This document shows positions 48,525 to 61,009 of a stretch of 64,000 nt of DNA, piece after piece; the first letter of the stretch is position 1; each line of letters starts with the position of its first letter. Source of the DNA: Breviolum minutum Mf 1.05b.01 (Eukaryota; Sar; Dinophyceae; Suessiales; Symbiodiniaceae); contig DF239328.1 in NCBI GenBank assembly GCA_000507305.1, positions 99,879 through 163,878 on the forward strand. Direction: 5' to 3'. Both the position numbers and the translations under genes were made by a program. The notes under the pieces are model-generated. The model saw nothing but the letters and a program-made list of their open reading frames with translations. It did no database searches and had not been told where the DNA came from.

Positions 48525-51500
48525 TTAGCACTCCTCAAGTTCGGGAAGGTCTGCATCATCCATGCAAAGACAATGCTCCAACAAGAACTTGCTAACCTCA
48601 GCATATGCAGCCACACGGTAAGCCTCAGAGAACTTGGGACCGTAGATAGCTTCATCCGTCTCATGTTCTAAAGACGCAGTAGCTGCCACGACTTCCGGGT
48701 GCTCTTGAAATTTTTCCACACACCAATTCCACCAATCAACCTTTACAGGGTACATCAAGGTGGGGAATGGATTAACATGCCCCCAACAGACACATGCATG
48801 ATACTTGTACAACAGTTTAAAAAAAACAAGGCCCCAAAACAAGCCAAACCTGAACCGTATACGTAGGCAAGCAAAGTACATGTTCGATATAAGGGCCCAG
48901 GACTTTGTCAAACACTGCTTTGATGTTTTGCCAACGTTCCTTGCTTGGAGAATGCTTGGGGCATGGCCTGCGAGCAAAAGAAATTCCATTCACTGACTGG
49001 CCTGCCCTAGCGCGCTTGCGTTTTGGTGCTGCCCCCTCTGCGCTGATCTCACCGTTCTTTTGGTCAGGATGTTCACATTGTTCTTGGTGTTCTTCCTGCA
49101 TGTTTTGACGATTTCAATCATTAATTCTTAGATTCCAAACATGTACCATTAACATGTAAATATCCAGCAAACCAAGTTGAGTTGTTTGGATTATGATTAA
49201 CATTGTCAAAACAAACCAAATTTAGGGATCGAAGTATCATATCTTCATAAAAATAAATTCAATTATAACGCAAGACGGAAGGAGTCGGAAGGTCTATTAT
49301 ATAAATAATGATCGAGTTTTTTCTCTTGAAGTCTGTCCTTTGCTGTCTTGGCTGCAGCTCTTTTCTGACTCCTGCTCTTAGCTTTGGGTGCTGCTTTGGA
49401 TTTGGGGGGTTGGACTTTACCTTCCTCGCCAGACTCCAAGACATCCACCACTCCAGAAGCCCTGCCACGCCCACGCCCTCGACCACGACCCCTTCCCCTG
49501 GCCCTGGGAGCTCTCAATTTCCACTGATCCACTCGCAATACTACTTCGGGTGGTTCTTCCGTCTCAGATCCTACCTCTACAGGTTCGTCTTTCCCAGTGT
49601 TTGATTCAGGTTTTTCTTTTGGAGGCTCGACAACAGGTGTTTCTTTTGGAGGCTCGACAACAGGTGTTTCTTTTGGAGGCTCGACAACAGGTGTTTCTTT
49701 TGGAGGCTCGACAATGTTCTTCTTGTGATAATGATCAGATGCCAGCTTAAAGATATCAACCTTTTTTTGGTAGATCGGGATTTCCCAACCCTGTGGACAA
49801 ATGAGTGTAGTCTTCTTTGGCACTTTCTCGGGACTGCAGGACACCAACGCAACCTCCTGTGGCTTCGAAGGACTCGGTACATCCGTGGGCCCCGTTGCAC
49901 CAACACCATCAAGTCCACCACAACCTGCACAATATTCAAATGGGCAGGGATGCATATTGTGGTGTTGGTTCTGTTGATAGTTCTATATATTGGATAATAG
50001 CTATAGCTTGACAGTGCAGAAAGAGGACAGCTATACTTCAATGAAATTTTAAATTGGCAGTTTGATTTTTTTGGTGACTGTGGAAGTTCAGGGGTGAACA
50101 TGTTATGATACCACCCGTTTTGGTCACATATTCATTTTCAAGAGGGTTTGTTTATAGACTTGAGTTCAGGGCAGCCTTATAAGTTAAGCTTATACCGTTT
50201 CGTCTTTATTCAGTCTTTGTTTTCCAATGGAATCTCTGCGATTGGTTGAGAAGACAAGCCTTGATCATCCACTTTCTCAAAAGCTGAGATCAAAGACCGA
50301 CTCAACGGGGACTTTGCTGTATCACCAGGGGATTCCTCCACCTCCATTGCATAGGCATCTGCAACTTGAGTAGCTTGAAAGGGAAGGGTTTCAATGGCGT
50401 CAGCACATGAGTTCGATTCCACTGCCTTCTTGATGGCCAGCATTTGCCTGATTTTTTCCAAACATAAATGAACTTGAATGTGGATCAGGGCTTGAATGAA
50501 CAATCTTAAATAGAAAGTCCGGGGGGACATTCAAAGTTTAATGTATGGGAGCACCATGTTCCAAACCAAGGTGTTACCGGGGTGTTACCATTGTTACCAA
50601 ATATAAAAAGCAAAAATGCTGCATAATACTTGGGAATCCAAAGGGCTCTAAACGCTTGATCTGTGCTTCCACATCTGTAACCGTTTTGAGATCGGCTGCA
50701 TGTCCAACAGTAGGGGATTTGCTTGCAGTCCCATCATCCATGGGTGGGGTAGTCTCAGATGGAATTTTGGTGGAAAGATCATCATCATCTTTTGGCTTAG
50801 GTTCGACTAGGTCAGAACCCTCATCCCCGTATCCATCCCCATTACATTGAAATTCCTCCTCAGCTTCAGCCTCCAATGCTAACCCCAAAGCCTCAAGTGA
50901 CTCTAGTACAGACACTTCTTCTGCAGCCACAACGCGAGGATCAAGATCAGAGTAAGGGTCATCCGCAACCTTCGTGGGCTCATCTATCTCAGGAAGGGGG
51001 GGGGTATCAGCTGATTCAGTCTTGACCTTGACATCCAAAATGATGCTCAAATCTTGACCTTCATCCCCTGATTCATCTATTTCAATAACTTCATCGGGAT
51101 CCAGGGAAGATGAAGAACCACCACTGTTGCGAAGCTTGAGTTTCCACCAGCGGAACACTTCCTCATAGAAGTCATTGACACCATGTTCCTTGATAGTTCC
51201 ATGTTGGTTGAAGCTTGTGACAAAAAAGGTGAGGTATGTAGTATGGAGTCGATCAGAATTATGGAAAAGCTGTGGTATACTTAATACAGGAATTCCACAA
51301 AAAAAAACAAGTTCAGGTAAGGGTCTCTTCGCTGTGGACTTTTAGCCAATGACCTATCGAAACCGGCCCGCCGGCACCCATAGGAGAAAAGCTTCTTGAC
51401 ACCCCAAGAATCACATTGGAGGGAAGCTAGGTCTTGAGGCACAGCACACATGCGACGCAATGCCAAAACCTAGAAGGGATTTTTGAACGGGAAGTTTGGT

Positions 51501-53109
51501 ACCTCTAAGTTCTATTAATGTAAGCATGCTATTCATTTTTCGGAAGGAATTTAAAGTGAATATATAATTGATATATATATGGGAATCAAACTGTGGCAGG
51601 CAATAATGTACCATATATATTCATATCGATTCTATTGTATCAACACATTCACGATCCCACAGATGTAGCACCTGAGACTTGATGATCTGGATGCTCGGTG
51701 TCTTTGCCGCCACTTGCGTAGGACACCACCATCCAGCCATGATCTTCATGATGTGGCAATTCATCGCAAGTGCTTGCATGGATGGCTGGCCAATCATCTC
51801 CTTGTTCAACTTGTTCTTGGGCCACACCAGCAACTTGCCTTCATTAAACCGCAGGCGCTCCCTGATGCCTAAATCAGACTCCCAAAGTTTTGCCAGCTGC
51901 TCAGGGTCTTCCCCAACAGCAGGCAGCATAGCTTGGGGGGTTGAAGACATGGCTGCAACAATTGTCAATGATGCTGACCAATGGAAAAGCTGTTAGCGAT
52001 TGATTCCCATGCATTGTGTTTTCGATTTATTTGATTCTTAGTGCTGGAAATGTTGTTCATGTGATATCTTTCATTCATGAAATCACAGCTGTGATCGGTA
52101 TATGTTTCCTGCATGTTACGCCATGCGCATTTGTCAACTGGAGGGATAAATGCCTGTTGGAGTATGAGCGGTTGACCAGTAAATGTTTCATGCAAACCTG
52201 TGCCACTATCTGAGGCACTTTCACCACCGCGGCCCTTGCCCATAAACATGGAAGGGACACCTGAGTTTCTCATTGACAGGCAGTGTAGGCCAAGGAAGAG
52301 TAGCCTTCAGAGCAGCGAGGCAATTGATGTGAACCCAAATGTCATGCAAGGATCATGATCTTGGGCAGGAATGCATTCAACATTTTCCTATCTGTAGGTC
52401 AGATTGCAGTGTTGTGCCACTGATTTCGTTTTATAAAACAATAAAAAAAAACGAATGGGCCTGATCCAATGTACTCGCAAGTGGACACCGCGAAAGAAAG
52501 AGACACGTGCCAGATATAGAAAAACTGCGCCATTGCACAATGCCAGCACTTAGGATGAACTCTTGTTTCTCATTATATGTTTGAAGGAAAAAAACCTTCC
52601 TGATCTGGGATCACAATGATAGATGCTATATGTCCAATCTATATTATTTATTTTTGGTGGCCCCACTCTATATGATTTCTTTTGATTTCTCTCAACACCA
52701 GATCTTCCACAGCCGGGTGCTGATGTAGCCACATTGAGCCAGTGCCTGGTTGATATGGCACAGCAGTGTGGAGGGTGGCCAAGTGACTAAAGGGTGAATG
52801 ATAACAACTTTAGTCCCCCTATTGTTATATATGAGGATGCAAAAATGGAAATATCAAGAATTGCCGCTGGAAATCAAGAAATGCCCCTGATGTCAAAAAG
52901 GCGCCTTTTGGAAAAAAGGTCAAAAAAGGAACCCTCTCTGAGGATCTAGGTATATATAAATGCCAAAATGATGTACGAGAAGCACTGTAAATCCATCAGG
53001 GAAAGCCATACACTTTGATGACGCCTGCAAAAGGCTTTCGATCCTTGCGGCAATGCGAGCAAGCCGGTAGACCTGAGCGGGCCAAGGTTTCCGTCACTGC
53101 GAGTGCCAT
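48525..53109 (-). CDS. Gene A: low-complexity, RG-rich multicopy-type protein
   Basis: Model start at 53109 (MALAVTETLARSGLPACSHC then RKDRKPFAG), a CxxC-containing first exon that would end at a GC donor near 53025. An exon about 51960-51640 is strong: GEDPEQLAKLWESDLGIRER, LLVWPKNKLNKEMIGQPSMQ, MKIMAGWWCPTQVAAKTPSI. 51466-51300: DLASLQCDSWGVKKLFSYGC. 51190-50640: WWKLKLRNSGGSSSSLDPDE then a long acidic run to VTDVEAQIKRLE. About 50450-50215: Ser/Glu-rich. 49955-49290: ICPQGWEIPIYQKKVDIFKL, the 9-residue repeats, an RG tract and a Lys/Ala tail. About 49085-48850: VNGISFARRPCPKHSPSKER. 48770-48525: DWWNWCVEKFQEHPEVVAAT and a TAA stop. Basic RG and acidic tracts suggest nucleic-acid binding or a scaffold. 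The family is recalled only as unnamed dinoflagellate proteins. Confidence 0.68.
49466..49516. repeat. RG-encoding low-complexity tract
   Basis: A CCACGCC-like tract that on the minus strand codes RARGRGRGRGRGRGRAS in gene A. RG/RGG runs commonly bind RNA or are arginine-methylated. Confidence 0.8.
49612..49714. repeat. 27-bp in-frame minisatellite in gene A
   Basis: Nearly four copies of a 27-bp unit (minus strand codes VVEPPKETP). The internal copies look identical, which suggests recent expansion or slippage while keeping frame. Confidence 0.92.
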
Positions 53110-53215
53110 GGACGAGATCCGGGTGCGAAATCGGTGAACCAAATGAGTCGCTGCTACTGACATAAACTTTTGTGCTCTTTAAGGACATGCCATGAACAAC
53201 ACCGTGATTACATGA

Positions 53216-55460
53216 TTGATGTATGTATTATGTATTTCATGTGTGCATATAGCCTTATCCTATCAAATTCTACAAGAACGATTTCTTATTAACAAGTCAC
53301 CCTATTACCATCCTCACATGTTTACCCCGAGTCATTTTGCTCCTGACTCAGGATCCGCACCCATGCAGGGATACAGCCGACTCCTTATCCAAATGCCAAT
53401 CCAGTCAAATCATTCCACATCGTGGGTTGGCGTTTGGGTAGGAAGGATTAGCAGTTTCCATCAGTTTCCATCGTTGCTGAGACCCATCAAATGGCAGTCT
53501 CATCGCCCTTGCATGTGCCCTCTTTCAACTCAGAAACCCACCCAGTCGCTGGCAGAAGTCATCTGCAAAGTGACAGCAGTTCCTGCGACCGAAGGTCTAG
53601 TTGGGAAGGAAGCTGCTACTAAGCGAAGCTGAAAGATTGCAGCCTTGCTACCATGCTGTTACATTCAACTGCGGATAAGCTGCAATCATACTGTTTATCA
53701 GGTATTAGTACGTATTGAAAGTACTGTGAAAACATGGCAATACTGCCCCAACGCCCACAAGCTAGAATGTTTTTGGCTGTGTGCAAGCAACACGCTGACA
53801 ACGACAACCCCATGCCCAGGGCGTGCTTTCGTAAGAGGTCGTACATGGGCCCTGTGTACCTGGAGGAAGTGTTTGGATGTGGAGCCTGATGGTGACCTAC
53901 TAGCTTCGATGTATGGATGTATGAAGTATGCAAAAAGGGATTGGTTTAGCCTTCAAAAGTATTCTACATCTTTTCTTCTACTTCTGTGAGGTGAAGCCAA
54001 AAAAAAACTTTGCCCCTTGAGCTTTCAAAAAGTCCTGTGGATCCAGGACCCGTGTCAAAAGAAAAGGTACATGCATCATTTTGCAAAATCAAAGCAAGCT
54101 TGCTCCTGCCATTCCCGGACCAAATGAATTCATGTCGATGTATGTGACCAACATCTGTATGAACCTGAAGCAGTTGACAACTTGAGCCCAGCACTCAATC
54201 GACAGCTCCTCCAGGATATCTCCGACTTCAGAGGCCTCATTGGAGGGAAAAGGCCATTAACGTTTGCAACATGCCAGCAATAGCACAACTGCAACAGTTG
54301 GTAAAACAATGGTGTTATTGGTAAAAGTGTTTGAAAGTGGCAACTGTGGTAAAACTTGGTGAGACTTGGCAAAAATCAGTATAAATGTAAAAAACGCAAT
54401 TAATTACCTCATTCGAACCTGGAGCAAAAATTCGCAATGACGGAACTCAAACAAAAGAATGACCCTTCCTAGTGATGGGTCAAAGAAATGCCTTTAAAGA
54501 AATTGTTTTCACTCCTGTTTAACATTATGACACTTCAGAGTTTCACAATCTTTATCATGCTTTGAAATGATCTAGGGGTAGGTAAAAGGCCAACCGCATT
54601 TAGCCATGCTTGGCCTACTGTTTGTACAGTTGCCTGGTTTTTACAGTCATAGTCAGTCATAGTGCAAGCAATTGACTTACGCCTGTGTGACTGGATATAT
54701 AGATCTCCTTCCCAATGATTCTGGATGATTTTCTTACGACTGTGGAGCAATCCGCCGGTGTAGCTCCCTGGTATATAGTGCTGGTCTCGCTGCCCAGGGA
54801 TTGCCCAGGGCTACCAACAGAAAAAGGTGTGCATCGCATCTCCACGGTTTGCCTGACAAGGATTCAGGACACAGGTGCCACGAATCCTTCACACGCTTCG
54901 AGCGAATGATTGACGGCATAGCATGACAGGGTTCTGGGGACAATCGAGTAAGGACGGACAATAATAAAAAGCCAAAGCTTCATGTAATATGCATGTGAGT
55001 CACACCCTGCCTGTAGTGGTGATCTGGATGCATCTTCGGAAGGTTGGGGAGTACGCCAGGATCCTCCTGTATCCACATGACATGTACCAACACCGGCTGA
55101 CACTTGGGATGAAAAATGGGTGTCCACTATGGTACATCGAGGTCAAGAATTTATTTTGCTACTTGTTGTTGATGTATATGATCATCGTGGAAATAAAGTC
55201 CAGCCTCTTAACTGGGCACAATCTGAACTCATGATAATCTATGCACAAAGGGATACGGTCGCATCCCATTCATCCCGTCCAGTCTACAACGTTCTTAGAT
55301 TGTTAACCATCATCAAAAAACAATGAATGAGTAGTTAATGCTTCGTAGTCTATACATACATACATGAGCAATGCAATGTAATATGCAAGTTCATTGATAT
55401 TGGCTTGCCTTTTGAGTGCCTACGATCTACGGCGTACGGGAGGCTCTTTGAACAGTTCAC
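53216..55460 (+). CDS. Uncertain region; possible plus-strand exons
   Basis: Coding direction is unclear here. Plus-strand frames with exon-like protein: about 53760-53880 (FLAVCKQHADNDNPMPRACF, RKRSYMGPVYLEEVFG), about 54800-54925 (GLPDKDSGHRCHESFTRFER) and about 55100-55240 (WVSTMVHRGQEFILLLVVDV then YDHRGNKVQPLNWAQSEL). Minus-strand frames also exist at 53619-53933 and 54734-54961. If the plus frames are real, a divergent promoter region would lie near 53.1-53.7 kb next to the gene A start. No family recognised; a weak call. Confidence 0.25.
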
Positions 55461-55468
55461 ATCTGATC

Positions 55469-58400
55469 CTAATGTGCGCCCCCATGGGCCTCTGACTCAG
55501 TACATCCGTAGGACCATTCTGTCCCACACACCTGGACGGTGCAAGTTACGCAAATGAAATTCCCCAAAATGGCCCTCCAGCAGTGATAGGGCAGTCCAAT
55601 AGGGGCTGAAATCAAACAATATTTTGGCGTTGTTTTCTTCAGTGCTGATCCCTTCAAAGGTAAAGAAAGGTACATAAAGGTATCGTTTTGGTCGTGCTGC
55701 AACACTGCAGACTGAGGAAGGGGTACCTGAGCGCACCTGGCGTCCTGTAGCCACTCGATCTGATGGCTATCTTACTTCAATAGATGCCGAACACTGGTGA
55801 CTTTGCTTGCTGTCAGAAATTTCCAATCTGCGATGTTTATATATATATATATATACAGATCAATTGGATCAATTGGAGGTTGCGTACGGACAGCCTTATG
55901 CTCATACTCCGTGGTCTCATGTCAGGCAACCAACTGCTCCCCTCTCTGGCTGCCCTGAGGTGTGTAGCACGTCTTTTCCACCAAGGCTGGCTATCCGGTC
56001 TTCTCTGGCCGCCCCATGCGTCGCTGATATCTAATAAAAGTCAGCACCGCCAAGGACAGCAAAGCCTCTGCAGCGAGTCACAACCAATCAAGTTGAAAGA
56101 TAGGGGAGTACTAGTGGTGCAGTGAACTGATGTTGCAAATGGAAAAAGGATGACAGTATCCAGTACCCACAATTCTTCAATGATCCAATTTTGGTGGGCA
56201 TTTCGCTGCTAAAAACCCTGGTCGCAAGGTGTTATCAAGAGTTGTCAGGATCCGGAGCCTCGCTACTAGTCACCCAGGATAAACCCTACTGCCAGGTTGC
56301 CAAGAATGTTGGGATTGCCAACCCAGGGAAGCCTTGGATGACACGGCAAAATGGCTATGGAGAACCGGCTCAAACTGACATGATATCCTTTTCTATGGCG
56401 TGTAATTTCCCTTCACTTGTTGTGTCCCGAAACCTCATGGATGATTTGGCCCATGCACATTTCCCTGGCAAGATACTCTGCTCCTCCGCTGCAGCCGGCC
56501 ACGCTTGGAAAATATCATCCACCCTGGGAAAAGGCGAAGGCTCAAAGCAAGTAAATCCCTTCATGGCAGCACTAGAGAGCACATTTAACATCTGTTGTCC
56601 CAGATCGACACTTCATCAACCCATGCAGATATGGCCCATGAATGCCAATGATCATCTATATTATACATCACCTGATTATAGCCGTACAAATCGCCAAAAA
56701 AAAAAACGCATACAGCAATTGCTGCACACGTGTTTGCACAATACATGCTCCAAAACATCTCCAAGACACTTCATTGCTCTCTGCTCGGTAATCCTGAGAA
56801 ACACTGTGCGGTCGAACACCAAGACGGGGTTCGACTTTGCATGTAGAATGGAACATGCATGTGCCACTTGGGAAGGAAATCTCCAAAGAGAGAGTTCGGT
56901 AGTCGGAACAGCAAATGAAATTCATCTTGGAAGGCCTTCACCCACTGAAAGGAACGCAAGGGAATGCTTGTATCAGACTTCAAGAGGCTAGTAACATGAG
57001 CTTAAAGCCAAACCTACAAAAAATCATGAATTTCATGAGTCGCATTGAGCCACGGCCATCAGCATTGCAAACTGGTTAATGCATTTTTTTTTATGTTTGT
57101 CGTACCTACATTCATACATACTCATACATAAACCAAAAATGAAACTTTTTATTAAATATATGATATGTGATATATCAATACGATACATCATACATCGTTT
57201 ATAAAATACAAAACGTACTGTGTAACTATCGAAAACTTTCACAACATCATCACAATAAAGATTTCTGGTTTCCAGGGAAACCCCGCTCCAAGGCTCGACT
57301 TTGCGAGCAGCTGTTCCAACACGGACCGAGGGCTCCGTGACAACAAGTCCTGGATGGCCGTTTTTAACGGGGAACGACATGGTGAAACCATGGGAAACCA
57401 TGGGAAACCTCTGTTCAACATCTTAAAACTGCCTTGCCACCAGGGTCACCTGGCCTGTACCACTTTCTCTGGCATTGCACTTCGAAAGTTTGCTCCAAAG
57501 GCATTAGGTCGTACTGCTGCGTCTTGGACAATAATGTCCTCCTGGAGGAAGTTCTGAGGGCATAGGCCATCTTTCATGATTCAAGCAAATTATGCACGAA
57601 AAATGCATCACCTATGAGGGACCAACTTAAATTGGGTCCTCCAAACCACTTCCTCTGTTCGGCCTCACAGGGAGAACGAAAAGGCAACTTGGATGACCCT
57701 GTACAGAACCTGGCCAGTTAAGGAATTAATTGAAGAAACAATACATTGTGGCAATACTAGAAGAAAGCTAAATACAAAATACATAAGTAAATACTGCCAG
57801 TAGTAACATCATGCATCATCATGGAATACCCGATGGTAACAGCTTGTTGGCTCTGACCATCCATGTTCAGTATGTCGCTTCTTCGGTGTAGTTGACTGAG
57901 TTACCACAGTCTGTAGGTTACCACATCAGCCCACGGTGGACCAAACTAGACCTATTAATTCATGTAATTATGCAATCCCACCAGTCTTCACAGATCTTCA
58001 CAGGACTGACCATTGACAGTTTGAAATAAGCAATAAAAGTCATGTAACGACCTCGTTGGGTGTAAAGGCCATCTAGAATATGAGGTTCCGAGATGATAGC
58101 TGCTGATAGCTCATCCCCACCTGGAAGGTCCTGACCGCCAACGCCTGGCAGCCTCCGAACATGAGTCCAATCTATGCTCTGCTAGTTCGCTACTGATTGG
58201 AACGAGTCCTGTTTAAATCCTTCGCGTACAAAAGATATTGCCTACTGTTGTTGCGAAAACTTAAAAAAAAAACACACACACACTTTTCTTAATACAGCAA
58301 CGCGCGAGCCAAAAGATGGTGCAAATCGGAGCTGCCTTGTGGCTCTGTTTGGACATAAGTTCCAACTTACCATCTCTTTGCACCAACTGCTGCTCGCCAG

Positions 58401-59680
58401 CCTCAGTGATCAAGATGGAGAAATCCCTGCACCTTGAAGTTTCATTGGTTTCATTATGTCAATGTATTTGCGGATTCCATAGTAGCCATATTACGTTATA
58501 TGGTCACTAACATCCAAATTCCAAATGTGATCGCTTCGGCACCCATCCCCGAAGCAAACCAGGAACCAAAGTGTCTGAATCGATGATCAAGAGTTCATGG
58601 CCACCGCGTCCCTCAGGAGCCAGGGGAGTCCAGTGTCGAAAAATGCAAATATCAAGGTATCCGGTATCCATATTTTATGGGTCCCGGTAGCAGAAGATTG
58701 AAGTGAATCATATTGAAAAGGAAGCAAAGGTCTGATAATTGAATTGAAAAGGGACCGCCCATCAATGACACTCACTTTGAGAATGTTTGAGATAGATCCA
58801 AAACCTTCTTGCCGGTCCACTTTGGCCAAAGCATGCCTAATCTAGAACTACAGAGGTGCGCAATTGTCTGGGATAGTGACCTCCAAGTACAGTGTGAGAT
58901 TCCCAGACTCCCGCGATGATTGGCCGGTCCTCAGCAAACCCGGCTCATCGCCAATACATGCCAACACTAAATCGTTCAGCAATCCATGATCAGTGCCAAA
59001 ACTTGTTTCAATGTATAAATAAAAATAATAACGCATGCCTTTATCCATTGTAGCACGCCTCTATTTATAAAATAGAATCCAAGTTGCCACACATCTTTGA
59101 TGCGGACGCTCTCCTGAGACAGGGAACTGGATGCTCACCAGGAGTCCAATCAAGGCACTCAAAGGGGGGGGCGACAGCCCTTCAACGGACCCATCCCTTA
59201 CTTCTCTCTGGGTTCTCTTGCTACAATGCTAGTACTGTCTTGTTATGCTGCCATTTGCAAGAATATGCGCCACAGATGACTCATTAGAACTCCAGTCCTT
59301 CGGCACCAGTTTGGACAGCTGTAGCCGGACGATGGCCTTTGTCCTGCCAAAGTTCACTGCAGCCAAGGCTACTTCACCGGTGCCTTAGCATGGCATCAAA
59401 CTGAACAGACTCCTCAGAGGTCACCAACCTTTAAACTCTGGAAGTATTGGTGTTGTATTGTAGCCAATGCTTGAGGGGTCAATTGTCATTGCGGGAGGGT
59501 GAAGCCTATTCTCTAGGAACAGACAGGGGGAACTGGGACCTTATCTCCTTTTCTATGAGGATCTGAGCTGTTAAATGTTGCGAGTAACTTTTCACACCAA
59601 AGCTGGTTGGCTCAGAATCTACATCCGTCGTGAATACGGCTAGCATGGGCAGTCCCAAAGACGTGGGACAGGTGACCTGT
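55469..59680 (-). CDS. Large unknown multi-exon gene
   Basis: A long series of good minus-strand exons. About 59675-59510: LAVFTTDVDSEPTSFGVKSY, QILIEKEIRSQFPLSVPRE. About 59370-59235: AVNFGRTKAIVRLQLSKLVP, NESSVAHILANGSITRQ. About 58980-58860: LVLACIGDEPGLLRTGQSSR. About 58640-58510: GGHELLIIDSDTLVPGLLRG. About 58440-58360: DFSILITEAGEQQLVQRDG, ending at GTAAGT. About 58165-58045: RLPGVGGQDLPGGDELSAAI. 57940-57860: TVVTQSTTPKKRHTEHGWSE. About 57555-57450: EDIIVQDAAVRPNAFGANFR. 57400-57230: GHPGLVVTEPSVRVGTAARK. 56880-56740: SNPVLVFDRTVFLRITEQRA. 56591-56370: FPRVDDIFQAWPAAAEEQSI. 55754-55500: RYLYVPFFTFEGISTEENNA. It may be one very large protein or two. No family is recognised; beta-rich patches hint at C2- or lectin-like folds but this is a guess. 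Confidence 0.45.
55836..55856. repeat. (TA)n tract
   Basis: Short run of TA units in a likely intron. Confidence 0.8.
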
Positions 59681-60079
59681 TAAAGCCGTACGACATGTCT
59701 ATATGTACATACATATATAACTTGAAGTTAGATTTGGGGAGCCGTTTGTGTCGAATGAACATACCACTGATAGCTAAACATGATTTCATATAATTTCATA
59801 GTTCAATATATAATAACTAACTCCATAATTTTATATCACGCCCTGGAAGAGAATGAAAAGGCCAGAACGAAAAGGTGCGGAAATATTTTGGGAATTATTT
59901 TTGTTATTTTGGGAATTATCTTTTTTTCTATGGTTTCAATTGGAGGTGGAGACGTTTCGATTGGGGGTGGGCTGTCCCTGCAGAGGAGGTAGGCCTTAAA
60001 AAAAAAAACAGCTGGAGGGGGGTTGGGGGGGAGGGCGCAGCGCTGCGCCCCAGATGCATTCGCAGAACATGCTAGGTGA

Positions 60080-60500
60080 TTTGCCTGGTTCGCAGAATTT
60101 TTTGGGCCTTGTGTTCACAATTTGTCGTCGGTTCACAGAAAAACATCTTGTGCCTTTAGATTCATGTTTTTTTTGTGTCTTGTGTTCATAGAAGATTTTG
60201 GGCCCTTAGGTTCATATCTATTTTGGGGCCTTAGGCTCTTTGGGGCCTTAGGTTCGTATAATTTTTGGGGCCTTAGGTTCATTAAAGACTTTGTGTTGTG
60301 TTCATAAAACTTTTCGTTTCCCTAAATTAAAGTCAGAGAATTTTTTGGGCCTGAGGTTCTCCTTTTTTTGGTGTCGTGTCTTTATAATTTTTTGGTGGTC
60401 TCAGGCTCATACAAGTTTTGGGCTCTTAGGTTCATATTTTTTGGTAGGCCCTTAAGTAATATTGTTTTTGTCCTTCATAAAACTTTTGGTGTCTTGCGCT
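60080..60500. repeat. Degenerate tandem repeat, GGGCCTTAGGTTCAT core
   Basis: A dozen or so diverged units of roughly 30-40 bp, each with a T/G-rich start (TTTTTTGGGGCC) and a TTAGGTTCAT-like end. The spacing varies, indicating old expansion. No coding function. Confidence 0.75.
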
Positions 60501-60683
60501 CAAGGGCACAGGGGCCTCTTTTATTGATGAAACAAACAATTTAGAAAGAAAATAACAACACAAGCAGCGAAAGCGGCTAACAACTCACAAGACGCCACCA
60601 AGCAGCAACTACTGCGAAATAGATGCAGAAACAAAAAGAAACAAATGCAACACAGAAGCAAGAAAACACTAAATGAGCAGAAA

Positions 60684-60930
60684 GCAGCAGAAGCAAAGGC
60701 AAAGGCAAAAGCAAAAGCAACAAAAGCAAAAGCAGCAAAAGCAAAGGCAAAGGCAAAAGCAAAGGCAAAAGCAACAAAAGCAAAAGCAGCAAAAGCAAAG
60801 GCAAAGGCAAAAGCAAAGGCAAAAGCAGCAAAAGCAAAAGCAAAAGCAGCAAAGGCAAAAGCAGCAAAAGCAAAAGCAGAAGCAGCAAAAGCAGAAGCAA
60901 AAGCAGCCAAGGCAAAAGGGAAAGCAAAAA
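60684..60930. repeat. (AAAGCA)n hexanucleotide array
   Basis: About 40 hexamers of AAAGCA/AAAGGC type. On the plus strand it reads as long Ala-Lys repeats and on the minus strand as Leu or Ala-Phe repeats. Frames through it are therefore long but are composition artefacts unless transcripts show otherwise. Confidence 0.9.
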
Positions 60931-61009
60931 AAATAATAATTCCCAAAATAGAAAAAAAATGTATATAATTCCCAAAAAAATACCCCTCCACTTTCCCTGC
61001 ACTGATCAT

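Larger units (their letters stand above)
59883..60981. mobile_element. Fold-back element with internal tandem repeats
   Basis: Two copies of TATTTTGGGAATTAT at the left (59883-59934) face two inverted copies at the right (60931-60981), giving imperfect terminal inverted repeats of about 50 bp. Between them lie a perfect 18-bp palindrome at 60033-60050 (GGGCGCAGCGCTGCGCCC), a degenerate tandem repeat built on TTTTGGGGCCTTAGGTTCAT (about 60070-60500) and the AAAGCA hexanucleotide array. No enzyme is encoded, so if mobile it is non-autonomous. It lies between minus-strand exons at 61.0 and 59.7 kb, so probably in an intron. No target-site duplication is evident. Confidence 0.55.

Noticed and set aside
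56191-56991. A 266-codon plus-strand open frame
   Set aside because: It lies opposite better minus-strand exons (56370-56591 and 56740-56960), crosses a poly-A run, and has no motif or domain; it is likely a shadow frame.
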